Shown here: one piece after another, positions 11,518 to 24,074 of the stretch
Numbering within the stretch: the stretch's first letter is position 1
How the letters are laid out: each line of letters starts with the position of its first letter
Origin: Erythroxylum novogranatense
Lineage: Eukaryota; Streptophyta; Magnoliopsida; Malpighiales; Erythroxylaceae
DNA: 64,000 nt
Assembly (NCBI GenBank): GCA_029891385.1
Contig: CM057224.1
Span: forward strand, 32,121,005 to 32,185,004
Direction of reading: 5' to 3'
Translations under genes and position numbers: made by a program
Notes under the pieces: model-generated
Databases searched by the model: none
Told to the model about the DNA's origin: nothing
The model's input: only the letters and a program-made list of their open reading frames with translations

Positions 11518-14500
11518 TGTAACACCCCACTCCTGAGTGACCCGAACCCGATATCGTTGGTGATATCCGAGTCCGTGCTCCGCGAGGGTGACGTACTACA
11601 TCAGTCAATTAAAACTCAGTATAACATTTTCTCCTCTCTTTTTTGACCCATTCATTAACGCGCATAAATAAGAAGAAACTTGAGCCCATGTTCACAATTA
11701 ATCATTTTCAGTTATTACAGTCATCCAATAATAATTTACAATCAGTCAATGTGTAAAACAATAAAACCACAATGGGCTCATTATAAATACAAAACATTAT
11801 TGCACAATGATTATGAAATATAATTCGATAAGAAACTAATGCAGACGTGAACTGATCCCGACCTCTATCCTTCACTTGCCTACAGTAGACCTACTCCCGT
11901 GTCAAACGAGGTACTCTTCAAGTCCTGAAAAATAGATTGCAATTTTGGATGAGTTTGCGAACTCAATGAGGAACCATCATCGATGGTTCTCTCAATTCAT
12001 GCATCACATAATCAATTCACAGTAATAAGGCAGTTGCAGTAATACTACGGTCTCTGATCCACGATAATATCTGATCATAATACAAGAAACCCATTTCGAG
12101 TATTCAGTCCAGTAATGATGCAATGCACATGTGACTCTTTTTCCAGTTTAATTACAATGTTGTGACCGAGCGCGTAAACAATATTCAGTGATCAGTAGAC
12201 GCGTCTGGGGAGAATTATCTCTCTTCGAGCTCTAGGCTCGTTTCAGTATTTCGAGCTCTAGGCTCGTTTCAGTATCAGTGGCGACTCGGTTCACAATTTT
12301 CCTTTATCAGTTGATGCATCTGTGTATGAATGCACATGCCCAGTTACAACATCCTCATAAACAGTTAATCAAGCACAGTCAATTAAAAGTCAGCATGCAC
12401 AAATAACAGTCCATAATTCACAACAATGAACAGTTCATAATTGACAATCAATCACAGTCAATCACAGTAATGGCAGATAGGTCACATAATGTACACATTC
12501 CTGGTCCCGCCATTATCCCCATATTTGACAAGTAATAATTAAGAAACCCATCTAGGTTACTCACCTATATCTTCCGAGCTAATATCGAGAAGTCTCTGCT
12601 ACATTGGTCGATCGACGCTCCAGTTGTGTCGCTATAAGAATCAGAGAACAAAACGATCACTAATGATCCAATCCGAATTCGTTAATGATACACATGTAGG
12701 TGTATAATGCATTCATGAATTCCCGGCCCTAATTCCATTTTTTTCCTTCAGAAAAATCCGTTTAAAAATTAGAAATCCAATAGCGCTGATGGCGCTCAAT
12801 TTGGACCTCTATAGGTCCCCAATTAAATAAAACAGTGAGGAAATACCCATTTCTCGGACACCTGTCAAATTTCCGTCCAAAAATTCCCAATTTTCCATGA
12901 AATGAAATTCAATGTCTCACGAATCCAATGCCTTAAGAATCAGGTCAATCGGATGTCAGACGGAAAAGTTATGAGCAAAAGAAGGAAAATATATGATCCT
13001 AGTCGACTTGTTTGAGGATGCAAGTCGACTTATACCACTGTGTATATACTAGTCGACTTATATGGGGTGCAAGTCGACTTATGCTATACAATAGCATATC
13101 TGAAACAACGTCCTCCGATATCCCAACTTACACAGGGCATAACTCCTTACTCCGGACTCCAAATTGGACAAACTTGGTATGTATTTTATAGAGAAAAGAG
13201 AGCTCTACAGGTTTCATGAAGGACACAAAAGCCAATTTCATCTCTAAGGGTGTCAAAAATACAATCAAAGTTACTGCCCTCACAATGCCTTTCAAAACAG
13301 TGTAACATTTGTCAAAACAGTGCAACAGTTTATAAAATCTGTAACTTTCCAGTTCCTTAGTCAAAAATTACACAATAAATATTTTTATAACTATCCCAAT
13401 GTTATCAACAACTTTCATGAACAACCCAAAATCAAATTCAATTGTTAACTAGGTCAAATAATTCAATCAATGATGCTGCCCCAGAAATCACCCAATCTGG
13501 ACAGTAATGTTCTATCAAGCATAACTCCCTGTAAACAAGTCAAAAAAATCACTACCTTATATCATTGGAAAGATAAAACCACATAATTCAAGTTTCATGA
13601 AGAGCTTAAGAGCCAATTCCATCTCTAACCAATTCAAAACTGTTATGCAAGTTTCTGCCATGATCAGCAGTTAACACCTTTATGCAGGTTCAGGTTTTGA
13701 AAACTCATAACTCCAAAATCTGATCTCCAAAAATTACATGCTATATACCATTTTCAAGATAAATGTTTCCTCTACAACTCTTCAGAAGATCACTCAAGCT
13801 AATTCAATTCAAAGAAATTGTTAAAATTGCTTCCAATCAAAATGCTCGCAAATCTGACACTTAGGCTAGGTTTCACCACCATGTCCAAAATCAGTCAATA
13901 GTTAACAGTGGATATCTCCCAATATACATATCAAAAAATTGCAAAATCCATGGCAATGTAAAGCTAACAATATAGGCTTCAACTTTCATGAAGACCATTT
14001 TCCCTAATTCCGTCTCAATTAATCTAGAAAAATCATCAAAACTCTAGGTTATGTGGTTCGGTTACTGTTCATTCCAGCCTTCACTAGTAACTTTCCATGC
14101 TAAAATTCGCCCTCTTAAGACTAAAATTAGACAACACCTATTTTACACAAAAATGTAGCCAACAAGCCAAAGTTTAATTGGGCACAAGCATCGACTCATT
14201 TTCATAACCACACAATGAGTTATGCTCAAAACAGTACAGTAGGTCAAAAATCTATTTTCCAGCTTTCATCTTCAACTTATATACTATCACTTCTAACACC
14301 AATTCCACATGCATAAGCATCCTAATGAAAAAGAAATAAGTTACTAGATCATTCATACATTCACTTAGGCTCAACATACACACTCAAAACACAAGTATGA
14401 CTAACTATTAATATCAAGTTAAACACATACACCATTAACACTCAATCCTCACCTTCTCATCATGCTAGCTTCAAATAACCATACATGTAACATGAAACAT

Positions 14501-15328
14501 GATACTTACATAATTAAGTCACCAAATCTTCAAATTCTTCAAGGAAAACCTCAAGACCTAGGTTGCTCGACCACCCACAAAGATCACCATCTCTAGGGTT
14601 GGAAAGTGAACAATTTCTTTGATGGAAAGAAGAGCAAGGTGGAAGAGGTGTAGGATGTTCAACAACAAAGGAAACTAGAGTGATCATAGCTCACCAAGAA
14701 AGGGAAGAAGAGAAGCCACGAAGATGGGAAAAAAATCAACAAATATCTTCCAATATGAGAGAGTGTCGTGAGAGAGTGTGAAAATAAGCTTAAAAGATGA
14801 CAAACCTAAGGTTACTTAAATAAATCCATGGCTAATAACATGCCATGTGTCAAGCCTTCAATAAATCTTCATCAATTAATAAATTTTAACCCAAATTCCA
14901 ACAATTAACACTTGTCCAATACCCCTATAGCCATATATCCATAATCCAATACCATTGATAATGAATTCTACTACCCTTGACCAATTGGTCTGTCACCCGG
15001 TATTTTTTCTAGTCCGGGATTTAACCCCGAAAAATTCTATAAAATTTCCTAAAATTCTCCAAAATTGAAAAATCATCATTGACACTCTCTAAATAATTTT
15101 TCAAGATCAATAACCCATAATTCTCGAAATTCTCAACCAATTACAGTTATAACTAAATAAACTGGGAATGTCAATGTATGTATGTACAATATTTTCATGT
15201 GCAACAATGTCATTTTTCACAATACAAATATGTCACATAAGGTATGAATAATACTAATTAATCCCTATCAATTTCATCCTATGATAATTTACTATTTTAC
15301 CCTTCCTGTCAGGGGGTGGGATGTTACA
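11518..15328 (-). repeat. 3' LTR of the non-autonomous element
   Basis: This 3811-bp LTR starts (plus strand) TGTAACACCCCACTCC and ends GGGATGTTACA. Compared with the other LTR it carries an extra segment of about 25 bp near 13290-13325, a short partial duplication around AAAACAGTGYAACA. It includes the AGTCGACTT array (13001-13080) and two conserved palindromes (11951-11989). The end near 11535 holds a GATATC-N6-GATATC stem. Confidence 0.9.
13001..13080. repeat. Four-copy AGTCGACTT palindrome array (left LTR)
   Basis: Four copies of (A)AGTCGACTT(A/G)T, spaced 16-30 bp, at 13001, 13022, 13051 and 13071. Two copies have the full 10-bp palindrome AAGTCGACTT. The same array recurs in the sister LTR at 20621-20700. 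The same word occurs in much larger numbers in the unrelated Copia element at 50-59 kb. Confidence 0.93.
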
Positions 15329-15342
15329 ATTCCCCCCTCCTT
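15329..15342 (-). promoter_or_regulatory. Polypurine tract
   Basis: Read on the minus strand, AAGGAGGGGGGAATT lies directly against the LTR, the expected position for the plus-strand primer. An upstream GAGGACAAAATTTTTATA word (minus strand) resembles the usual context of plant Tekay/Del-type elements. Confidence 0.85.
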
Positions 15343-18300
15343 ATAAAAATTTTGTCCTCGAAATTCTCAGTCAACGGTTCACTATGACCGTTATCAAATG
15401 ACCCTACATGTCCCATACACTTTTCCACTCAATGATTCATTTTCTGAAATGTCACAGTAACCACACTCAGTCAGTTGTTCAGTCACTTATTTGGCTAACT
15501 CATTATCACTCATCACAGTAGACGGACTCAACAAGGCTGTCAGTTGGCGATCTCACAATCTTAACTATCTCAATTGCCATTTTTAGAGTAGCCACTACTT
15601 TTAGTTCCAATGATATGACTTAAATCACTATTTCCGAACCTGTTATCACTCAATACCTTTTTCTCAATATACAGACTTATTCTAATAACTTCCTTGATAC
15701 CCTTTTTGCCAATTCTGCGTACACTTTGTCACTATGATACTTACAATAAAATAGGTTCTCTCATCTGCGACACTTCCCTTTTTTTTGGTACCGACACAGT
15801 GGCACTTATGTCTATTTTTCACTATAACCGGTGGTAATCCACCTAACGCATTTATCCCTCATATTTCATTGACTCTTAGATCAGATTCAGTGTTCTTTTG
15901 ACACGTCACTTTTCTATATGTATTTAATTCTTTTTCATTTGTCCGATCCTGATCCACTTCAGCTAACCCATGCAGTTTTCCTAAGCCCTTTCCTTTGTTT
16001 CACTCATCACAAGCATCTCGACTCGCTGTTGGTCTTTGCCTCTTGTTAGGCATTTTTTTTCCTGTAATACAAACGTGTACAATTCCATCTTGTGCTCACC
16101 ATCAGTTCTATAATCATTCAGTCAAAATTATATCATGAGGTTATAGTCCTCTATAGTCCAAATACTTAAGCACTTTTCCTATTGAACATTCAAACCTCTA
16201 CGCAATTGAATATATAACCACTTCGTTCTATACTCATAGTTATTCAATTTCACTTTCGCATATACTTACTAGAATGTCTAGCTCCAACTGTTCACTTTCT
16301 TGTTCTAGCACTTTTTTTCGGGTACATATACTTCTTCTTTGAAGCATGCAATATTGTTTTTCCGATTTCACTCGCATATTCAGACTCATCATAGGACTCA
16401 CTACTTTAACTCCTGCACTCTTAACCTTTCTTACCTTTATCCAGTATCACTAGATCTACAACTTCAATTTTCTAGTAACACTTCACAATTACCCATAATC
16501 TACTTAACATTCTTTGGAAATCCCAATATCTATAATTGATCTGTTCATTGCAGCATTATCTGTTCACTATTTGAGTTTAGTCGGCAGAATTATCTGTTCA
16601 TTTCAGAATTGTCGGTATAGTAGTCATTTATGCCCATCATTTTTCTCGAATTAACACAATGTATCCTTATAGGAATCTAAAGTCTCCAATACCATTTATC
16701 AAAGTCAGTTCAATTTATCTTATACCATTTTAACATATTGTCTCAGTTCATCACACACTGCCCACTCTCCAAGGGCATGCTCATCCTCAGTATCAAATTC
16801 CTTGATTATTCATATAGTTCTTTTTACTTTTCATTGTTCAACACTTTCAAACACATTTCGTCTATAAACATAGTAACTACCATTTGCTTACCTCACATAA
16901 TTCCCTATTAGGGTCTTGTTGACTTTACCATACATCATTCAACTTTTTCATTGAGTCCACAAGTAGTGTATTTGCAATCCCTTTATGAAGGTAACACTAC
17001 ATCACGTCATTGTCAGTTTCCCTTTAGGACTTCTAGTCTCTACTCATTTTCTTTTTTCAATTTATTTCCTGTCATTCACATCAACATAGGCCAATACCTA
17101 GTCATCCGTTCTTGGACTTCCATAAATTCCACTTTATTTGAGTATTTCACTTCGAAGTTCGAGACTATTTTTTTCTTAGTTTCAAATCAAGATTTCTCAA
17201 CAATTTTGCATCACATATGGAGATCTATTCACTTCACATTGCAATAGAATCACCTCAAATTAAATTCCACTTACGTAGTTGGATACTTTACATTTCCGTA
17301 CACACAATACAGATAACCTCAATCGTATATTTCACTTGTTATGTCTAAATCTCCTCTTGAGATATGACTCAATTTCACTTTTGATTTCGTCCGTACTTCT
17401 TTTCGTTTGACCATTAGTCTTGCTACCATCATTATACTTTTCACGAAAGTCTCATCAGCCAATTAGTGTCCCTAATTACTTTTCAATCATTCTCAACTAT
17501 ACGCACTATCTCAATCAGAACACTTTTATGCCATAATTTAAAGATCATAACAGTCTTTGCGCTAAGGTTCCACGTGACAGTCACATAAACACTCTCTTTA
17601 ACTCTTATTCCGTAATCTACACCTCACCAAAAATAATTTCATCTTATCCGGAAGCCAATTAGTAACCTATACAATTCAGACTTCCATAAAACTCCTTTCC
17701 GTTTATGCTAATCCTCAAATAGAGGACAGATGCCATAATATATACTTTTTTTTTCATTTCCTCTCATAAAGGTACATTCAGTCATCTTATGTCTTACTTT
17801 AACCCATTAGGAACTTTACACTTATAGCCACTCTAATCATTCACCGATCATCTCCTCTATGATTTCCATGTGTCTTTCACATATGTTTCATTAATCATGA
17901 TCAACTTTACTATCCAATAGATACTCCCAACGGTAAATCGACTTAAATGCGACAACTTTTTCATATATCACTATCATTGTTTCATTTTCTTTCCTAGTTT
18001 CATTCTCATATCATTCATGTATCAGCTTGACCTTTTAAGGTCATATCCACTTGGCTTATACAATGTCATCACATTATTGCTACGTCTCTCTTTATTATCC
18101 TCAAACAATCTATGATAGGGGATTCACAGTACTATTACATTGGGGATGTGTTCCCAAAACACAACAAAATCGTTGATACAACTCCACTGTATCTCTATCT
18201 ATTTACCCATCCATTTACCATTTCTGTGTCCATATACATCTTTTCACCCAATCCAGAATTTCATGATACACAATCAGTAGAAATTGTCGATCTGTCTTTT

Positions 18301-19102
18301 TCCCTTATACTGATTTCCAAACTCTTAGCACCAAATTCGCATAACCATTTCAGTCTCACGCTTATGCGTTCAAGATCATTCCCATTTCACGAGTTCATTT
18401 CAGTTTATCTGTACACTTTTATCTCACCATTTCTACTTTTTCTTACCCTACTAGGCACTCTTTCAGTTCTTTCAGTTCTAGGTAGATCGTTACGGTACAA
18501 TATTGCTCTTATTACAATCTCACTATCATCATCTCTATGATATCTACTGATGTCTAACACCAATATAGTGAATCAATATCTGCCTGATCGGACCATCTAC
18601 ATTTTACTCAGTTCCAATGTTTCTCATTTCATCGCATCTACAGTCAAAACTCTAATTCCCTATCATCCCAGACTTTTCATCTCGCTTAGTCCTACTATAA
18701 CCAGTATGCTTCTCATATCTCCAGTGGACCTCTCCAAGTTCTAGACATATTCGTTTTCTGTCGCCGTAATATTGCCACATTAATCAGGGGACTCAGTTTG
18801 ATATCAATTCTTTCCTTAATCAGTCTAGGCCAACATAGTCATTCTAACCACAGTACATTATAATTCTCATTATCGATGTTTCCTTTTTCCCCTTCCTAAT
18901 TGCTCATACCCTTTTATGGGTTCACATTCTGATACCTTCTCACTTTTCTCACACTTAATCACGTAACACATGTTCACACGTAGAATTTCTACTAGTGCGA
19001 CTCAGACTGGGGATCAGTTACTATAGTCTGCAACAACACGACCCAAATGCATGCAGCTTGACCTATGTTTCAGACTGTGCCCAGATACATTCGTATTGCT
19101 GG
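15343..19102 (-). other. Internal region without recognisable genes
   Basis: A 3.76-kb stretch that is pyrimidine-rich on the plus strand (purine-rich in element sense). Scanning for RT, RNase H, integrase or gag motifs in the element's orientation found nothing convincing. Small frames such as 18112-18540 (plus strand) are antisense to the element and low in domain character. Either the coding region has decayed beyond recognition or the element depended on a partner for its proteins. Confidence 0.55.
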
Positions 19103-19114
19103 GCTCTGATACTA
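19103..19114 (-). promoter_or_regulatory. Primer binding site (minus strand)
   Basis: On the minus strand this reads TAGTATCAGAGC, one base from the standard TGGTATCAGAGC initiator tRNA-Met site. It is separated by 6 bp from the right LTR (19121), so the right LTR is the 5' LTR and the element reads right to left. Confidence 0.88.
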
Positions 19115-19120
19115 CCTAAA

Positions 19121-22100
19121 TGTAACACCCCACTCCCGAGTGACCTGAACCCGATATCGTTGGTGATATCCGAGTCCGTGCCCTGAGAGGGTGACGTACT
19201 ACATCAGTCAATTAAAACTCAGTATAACATTTTCTCCTCTCTTTTTTTTGACCCATTCATTAACGCGGCATAAACAGTAAGAAACTTGAGCCCATGTTCA
19301 CAATTAATCATTTTCAGTTATTACAGTCATCCAATAATAATTTACAATCAGTCAATGTGTAAAACAATAAAACCACAATGGGCTCATTATAAATACAAAA
19401 CATTATTCCACAATGATTACGAAATATAATTCGATAAGACACTAATGTAGACGCGAACTGATCCCGACCTCTATCCTTCACTTGCCTACAGTAGACCTAC
19501 TCCCGTGTCAAATGAGGTACTCTTCAAGTCCTGAAAAATAGATTGCAATTTTGGATGAGTTTGCGAACTCAATGAGGAACCATCATCGATGGTTCTCTTA
19601 ATTCATGCATCACATAATCAATTCACAGTAATAAGGCGATTCGCGGTAATACTACGGTCTCTGATCAACATAGAATATACAAATACAATCTGAAGAAACC
19701 CATTTCGGGTATTCAATCCAGTAATGATGCAATGCACATGTGACTCTTTTTTCAGTTTAATTACAATGTTGTGGCTGAGCTCGTAAATGCGATTCAAATG
19801 ATCGATATACGCGTCAGGAAGAATTATCTCCCTTCGAGCTCTAGGCTCGTTTTAGTATTTCGAGCTCTAGGCTTGGTTCAGTATCAGTGGCGACTCGGCT
19901 CACAATTTTCCTTTATCAGTTTATGCATCTGTGTATGAATGCACATGCCCAGTTACAACATCCCCATAAACAGTTAATCATTCATAGTCAAGCACAGTCA
20001 ATTAACAGTCAGCATGCACAAATAACAGTCCATAATTCACAACAATGAACAGTTCATAATTGACAATCAATCACAGTCAATCACAGTAATGGCAGACAGG
20101 TCACACAATGTACACATTCCTGGTCCCGCCATTATCCCCATATTTGACAAGTAATAATTGAGAAACTCATCTAGGTTACTCACCTATATCTTCCGAGCTA
20201 ATGTCGGGAAGTCTCTGCTATGTTGGTCGATCGACGCTCCAGTTGTGCCACTATAAGAATCAGAGAACAAAACGATCACTAATAATCCAATCCGAATTCG
20301 TTAATGATACACATGTAGGTGTATAATGCATGTTCATGAATTCCCGGCCCTAATTCCATTTTTTCCTTCAGAAAAATCCGTTTAAAAATTAGAAATCCAA
20401 TGGCGTTGACGACGCTCAATTTGGACCTCTATAGGTCCCCAATTAAATAAAACAGTGAGGAAATACCCATTTCCCGGACACCCGTCAAATTTCCGCCCAA
20501 AAATTTCCAATTTTCCATGAAATGAAATTAAATGTCTCACGAATCCGATGCCTCAAGAATCAGGTCAATCGGATGTCGGACGGAAAAGTTATGAGCAAAA
20601 AAAGGAAAATATATGATCCTAGTCGACTTGTCTGAGGATGCAAGTCGACTTATACCACTGTGTATGTACTAGTCGACTTATATGGCGTGCAAGTCGACTT
20701 ATGTTATACAATAGCAGATCTGAAACAACGTCATCCGACATCCCAACTTACACAGAGCATAACTCCCTACTCCGGACTCTAAATTGGACAAACTTGATAT
20801 GTATTTTATAGAGAAAAGAGAGCTCTACAAGTTTCATGAAGGACACAAAAGCCAATTTCACCTCTAAGGGTGTCAAAAATACAATCAAAGTTACTGCCCT
20901 CACAATGCCTTTCAAAACAGTGCAGCAGTTTATAAAATCTGTAACTTTCCAGTTCCTTAGTCAAACATTACACAATAAATATTTTTATAACTATCCCAAT
21001 GTTATCAACAACTTTTATGAACAACCCAAAATCAAATTCAATTGTTAACTAGGTCAAATAATTCAATCAATGATGCTGCCCCAGAAATCACCCAATCTGG
21101 ATAGTAATGTTCTATCAAGCATAACTCCCTGTACACAAGTAAAAAAACTCACTACCTTATATCATTGGAAAGATAAAACCACATATTTCAAGTTTCATGA
21201 AGAGCTTAAGAGCCAATTCCATCTCTAACCAATTCAAAACTGTTATGCAAGTTTCTTCCATGATCAACAGCTAACACCTTTATGCAGGTTCAGGTTTTGA
21301 AAACTCATAACTCCAAAATCTGATCTCTAAAAATTACATGCTATATACAATTTTCAGGATAAATGTTTCCTCTACAACTCTTAAGAAGATCACTTAAGCT
21401 AATTCAGTTCACAGAAATTGCTAAAATTGTTTCCAATCAGAATGCTCGCAAATCTGACACTTAGGCTAGGTTTCACCACCATGTCCAAAATCAGTCAATA
21501 GTTAACAGTGAATATCTCCCAATATACATATCGAAAAATTGCAAAATCAGTGGAAATGTAAAGCTAACAATATAGGCTTCAACTTTCATGAAGACCATTT
21601 TCCCTAATTTCGTCTCAATTAATCTAGAAAAATCATCAAAACTCTAGGTTATGTGGTTTGGTTACTGTTCATTCCAGCCATCACCAGTAACTTTCCATGC
21701 TAAAATTCACCCTCTTAAGACTAAAATTAGACAACACCTATTTCACACAAAAATGTAGCCAACAAGCCAAAGTTTAATTGTGAAAAAACCTCAACTCATT
21801 TTCATAACCACACAATGAGTTATGCTCAAAACAGTACAGTAGGTCAAAAATCCATTTTCCAGCTTTCATTTTCAACTTATATACTATCACTTCTAACACC
21901 AATTCCACATGCATAAGCATCCTAATGAAAAAGAAATAAGTTACTAGATCATTTATACATTCAATTAGGCTCAACATACACACTCAAAACACAAGTATGA
22001 CCAACTATTAATATCAAGTTAAACACATACACCATTAATACTCAATCCTCACCTTCTCATCATGCTAGCTTCAAATAACCATACATGTAACATGAAACAT

Positions 22101-22928
22101 TATACTTACATAATTAAGTCACTAAATCTTCAAATTCTTCAAGGAAAACCTCAAGACCTAGGTTGCTCCACCACCCACGAAGATCACCATCTCTAGGGTT
22201 GGAAAGTGAACAATTTCTTTGATGGAAAGAAGAGCAAGGTGGAAGAGGTGTAGGATGTTCAACAACAAAGGAAACTAGAGTGATCAAAGCACACCAAGAA
22301 AGGGAAGAAGAGAAGCCACAAAGATGGGAAAAGAATCACCAAATATCTTCCAATATGAGAGAGTGTCGTGAGAGAGTGTGAAAATAAGCTTAAAAGATGA
22401 CAAACCTAAGGTTACTTAAATAAATCCATGGCTAATAACATGCCATGTGTCAAGCCTTCAATAAATCTTCATCAATTAATAAATTTTAACCCAAATTCCA
22501 ACAATTAACACTTGTCCAATACCCCTATAGCCATATATCCATAATCCAATACCATTGATAATGAATTCTACTACCCTTGACCAATTGGTCTGTCACTCGG
22601 TATTTTTTCTAGTGCGGGATTTAACCTCGAAAAATTCTAGAAAATTTCCTAAAATTCTCCAAAATTGAAAAATCATTATTGACACTCTCCAAATAATTTT
22701 TTAAGATCAATAACCCATAATTCTCGAAATTCTCAACCAATTACAGTTATAACCAAATAAACCGGGAATGTCAATGTATGCATGTACAATATTTTCATGT
22801 GCAACAATGTCATTTTTCACAATACAAATATGTCACATAAGGTATGAATAATACTAATTAATCCCTATCAATCTCATCCTATGACAATTTACTATTTTAC
22901 CTTTCCTGTGAGGAGGTGGGATGTTACA
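19121..22928 (-). repeat. 5' LTR of the non-autonomous element
   Basis: A 3808-bp partner of 11518-15328 with the same TGTAACACC...GTTACA ends. The palindrome array is at 20621-20700 and the paired palindromes at 19557-19595. Differences from the left LTR are mostly single substitutions plus a few short indels. Confidence 0.9.
20621..20700. repeat. Four-copy AGTCGACTT palindrome array (right LTR)
   Basis: Same four-copy arrangement as at 13001-13080, with identical spacing and the palindromic cores unchanged. The spacer bases differ at a few sites (for example TATGGGGTGC versus TATGGCGTGC). Confidence 0.93.
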
Positions 22929-22933
22929 ATATG

Positions 22934-23927
22934 AGACCTACATTTGGATATGGATAAAAAATAATCAATGATCCCTATAGTTAAAGAGTATGAGATGAAT
23001 CAGAGTAACGAGATGGAAGAATAGTATAGATGATGATAGCAAGAAGTCTTCTCTCTCGAAGAATTTTTGAATTAGGTTAAGCAGATCAGGTAGTTTATAT
23101 TAAGAAGGATCAATAAAAGAATCAATCAGAGATGAATATGTAATAAATTAGAAGTAAATATTGGATATTCTATTGTATGCAATGATATTATATAAGAGAT
23201 TTGGATAAATCCAATGCAGCAGGATAAAGTGATTTCATATGTATGGAGATAACTAAAGTCCTATGAATTGATTATTCGATACATGATTTAGAGTTACTAT
23301 AGTAGTGATTGTTTTGAAGTTTGGAGACAGTATATGTAAAAGAATATCTGGGAGATATATATACAAGTACAGATCATAAGAGTTTGAGGAAAACACTAAA
23401 TTGAGAGAATTGAATATGAGACCAAGAAAAAGATATAAATATCGAAAGACGATTGTTGTACAAGTGAGAAATTCCAAGTAAGGCTACGTGTTATATTAGA
23501 TACCTTTAAAAAATTCGATATTGAGGATTATCAGAACTAAAGTAAAAAGAAGCATAAAATGTGGGGCTTGGTTATCCAAAATTAAGGATTCAAGAATTGC
23601 GAATCTTATCAAGGAATTGAAAATGGATTTGAATTCCGAGTTTAAATTGGAAGATGAGGCTTTGCGATCGAAAAGGAGAAATATGTATACCTAATAAAGA
23701 GATAAAGGAGTTAGTGGATCAATATCGAAAGTATGGAGCAAAGTGAAATAATGTGCTTGGATTGAGTGCAAAATATCAAGTATGTAAAGAGAAATCAATA
23801 TGATCTGATATTGGTGTTATCAACACAGGAAGTGGGGAAAGTGTGAGTAATCTGAAACCTAATGAGGAACTCGTTAAGAAAGTGAGTGATTACATAGGTG
23901 ATTGAAAGACTTGATGAGTCTTTTGAC
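22934..23927 (+). pseudogene. Decayed Ty3 pol: RNase H to early integrase
   Basis: Internal remnant of the outer element. With frame changes and stops, the plus strand shows a run resembling Ty3 RNase H: KVISYV.R.LKSYE at about 23226-23266, then FEVWRQYM at about 23314-23337 (compare ALKIWRHYLYG), then a YIYKYRS word and ELNMRPRK at about 23408-23435 (compare ELNMRQRRW). Further on, about 23650-23720 resembles the end of the RNase H-integrase linker. Many in-frame stops show long decay. It supports descent of the outer element from an autonomous gag-pol element. Confidence 0.6.
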
Positions 23928-24074
23928 AGTGATTTTGAAATATATGTGTTGTGTTGGTTTGTGATAGTCTCTCAAAAATCGTCACATGCACGTTGACCCA
24001 AGTATAGGTTTCTTCCGCCTGCTCGCTAGTAGCATGGAGCTTCCTCAAGAATTTATAACTACTTAGGACCATTA
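23928..24074 (+). repeat. Diverged LTR fragment
   Basis: About 145 bp align with 5765-5910 of the outer 5' LTR (AGTCTCTCAAAAATCGTCAC versus AGTCCCTCAAGAACCGTCAC, then GCACGTTGACCCAAGTATAGG in both; the last is one base over the shared 20). Identity is clearly lower than for the true 3' LTR copy at 29601-29750, and many changes are C-to-T or G-to-A. It is either an older related LTR or a rearranged piece of the 3' LTR. Confidence 0.6.

Larger units (their letters stand above)
11518..22928 (-). mobile_element. Non-autonomous Ty3-type element with giant LTRs
   Basis: A complete 11.4-kb element is flanked by a perfect 5-bp duplication ATATG (11513-11517 and 22929-22933). Two 3.8-kb LTRs (11518-15328 and 19121-22928) bracket a 3.8-kb internal region. 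The primer binding site next to the right LTR and the purine tract next to the left LTR both read on the minus strand, which fixes orientation. The LTRs look about 95-96% identical where I compared them, so this is among the younger insertions. I recognise no gag or pol, so it resembles large non-autonomous (LARD-like) elements. Confidence 0.9.

Noticed and set aside
13001..13080. AGTCGACTT array as a CRISPR-like array
   Set aside because: Units are only 10 bp, palindromic, irregularly spaced, and sit inside retrotransposon LTRs of a plant genome.
18112..18540. 142-codon open frame, hydrophobic
   Set aside because: It runs antisense to the element containing it and shows no family motif; T-rich composition explains the hydrophobic residues.
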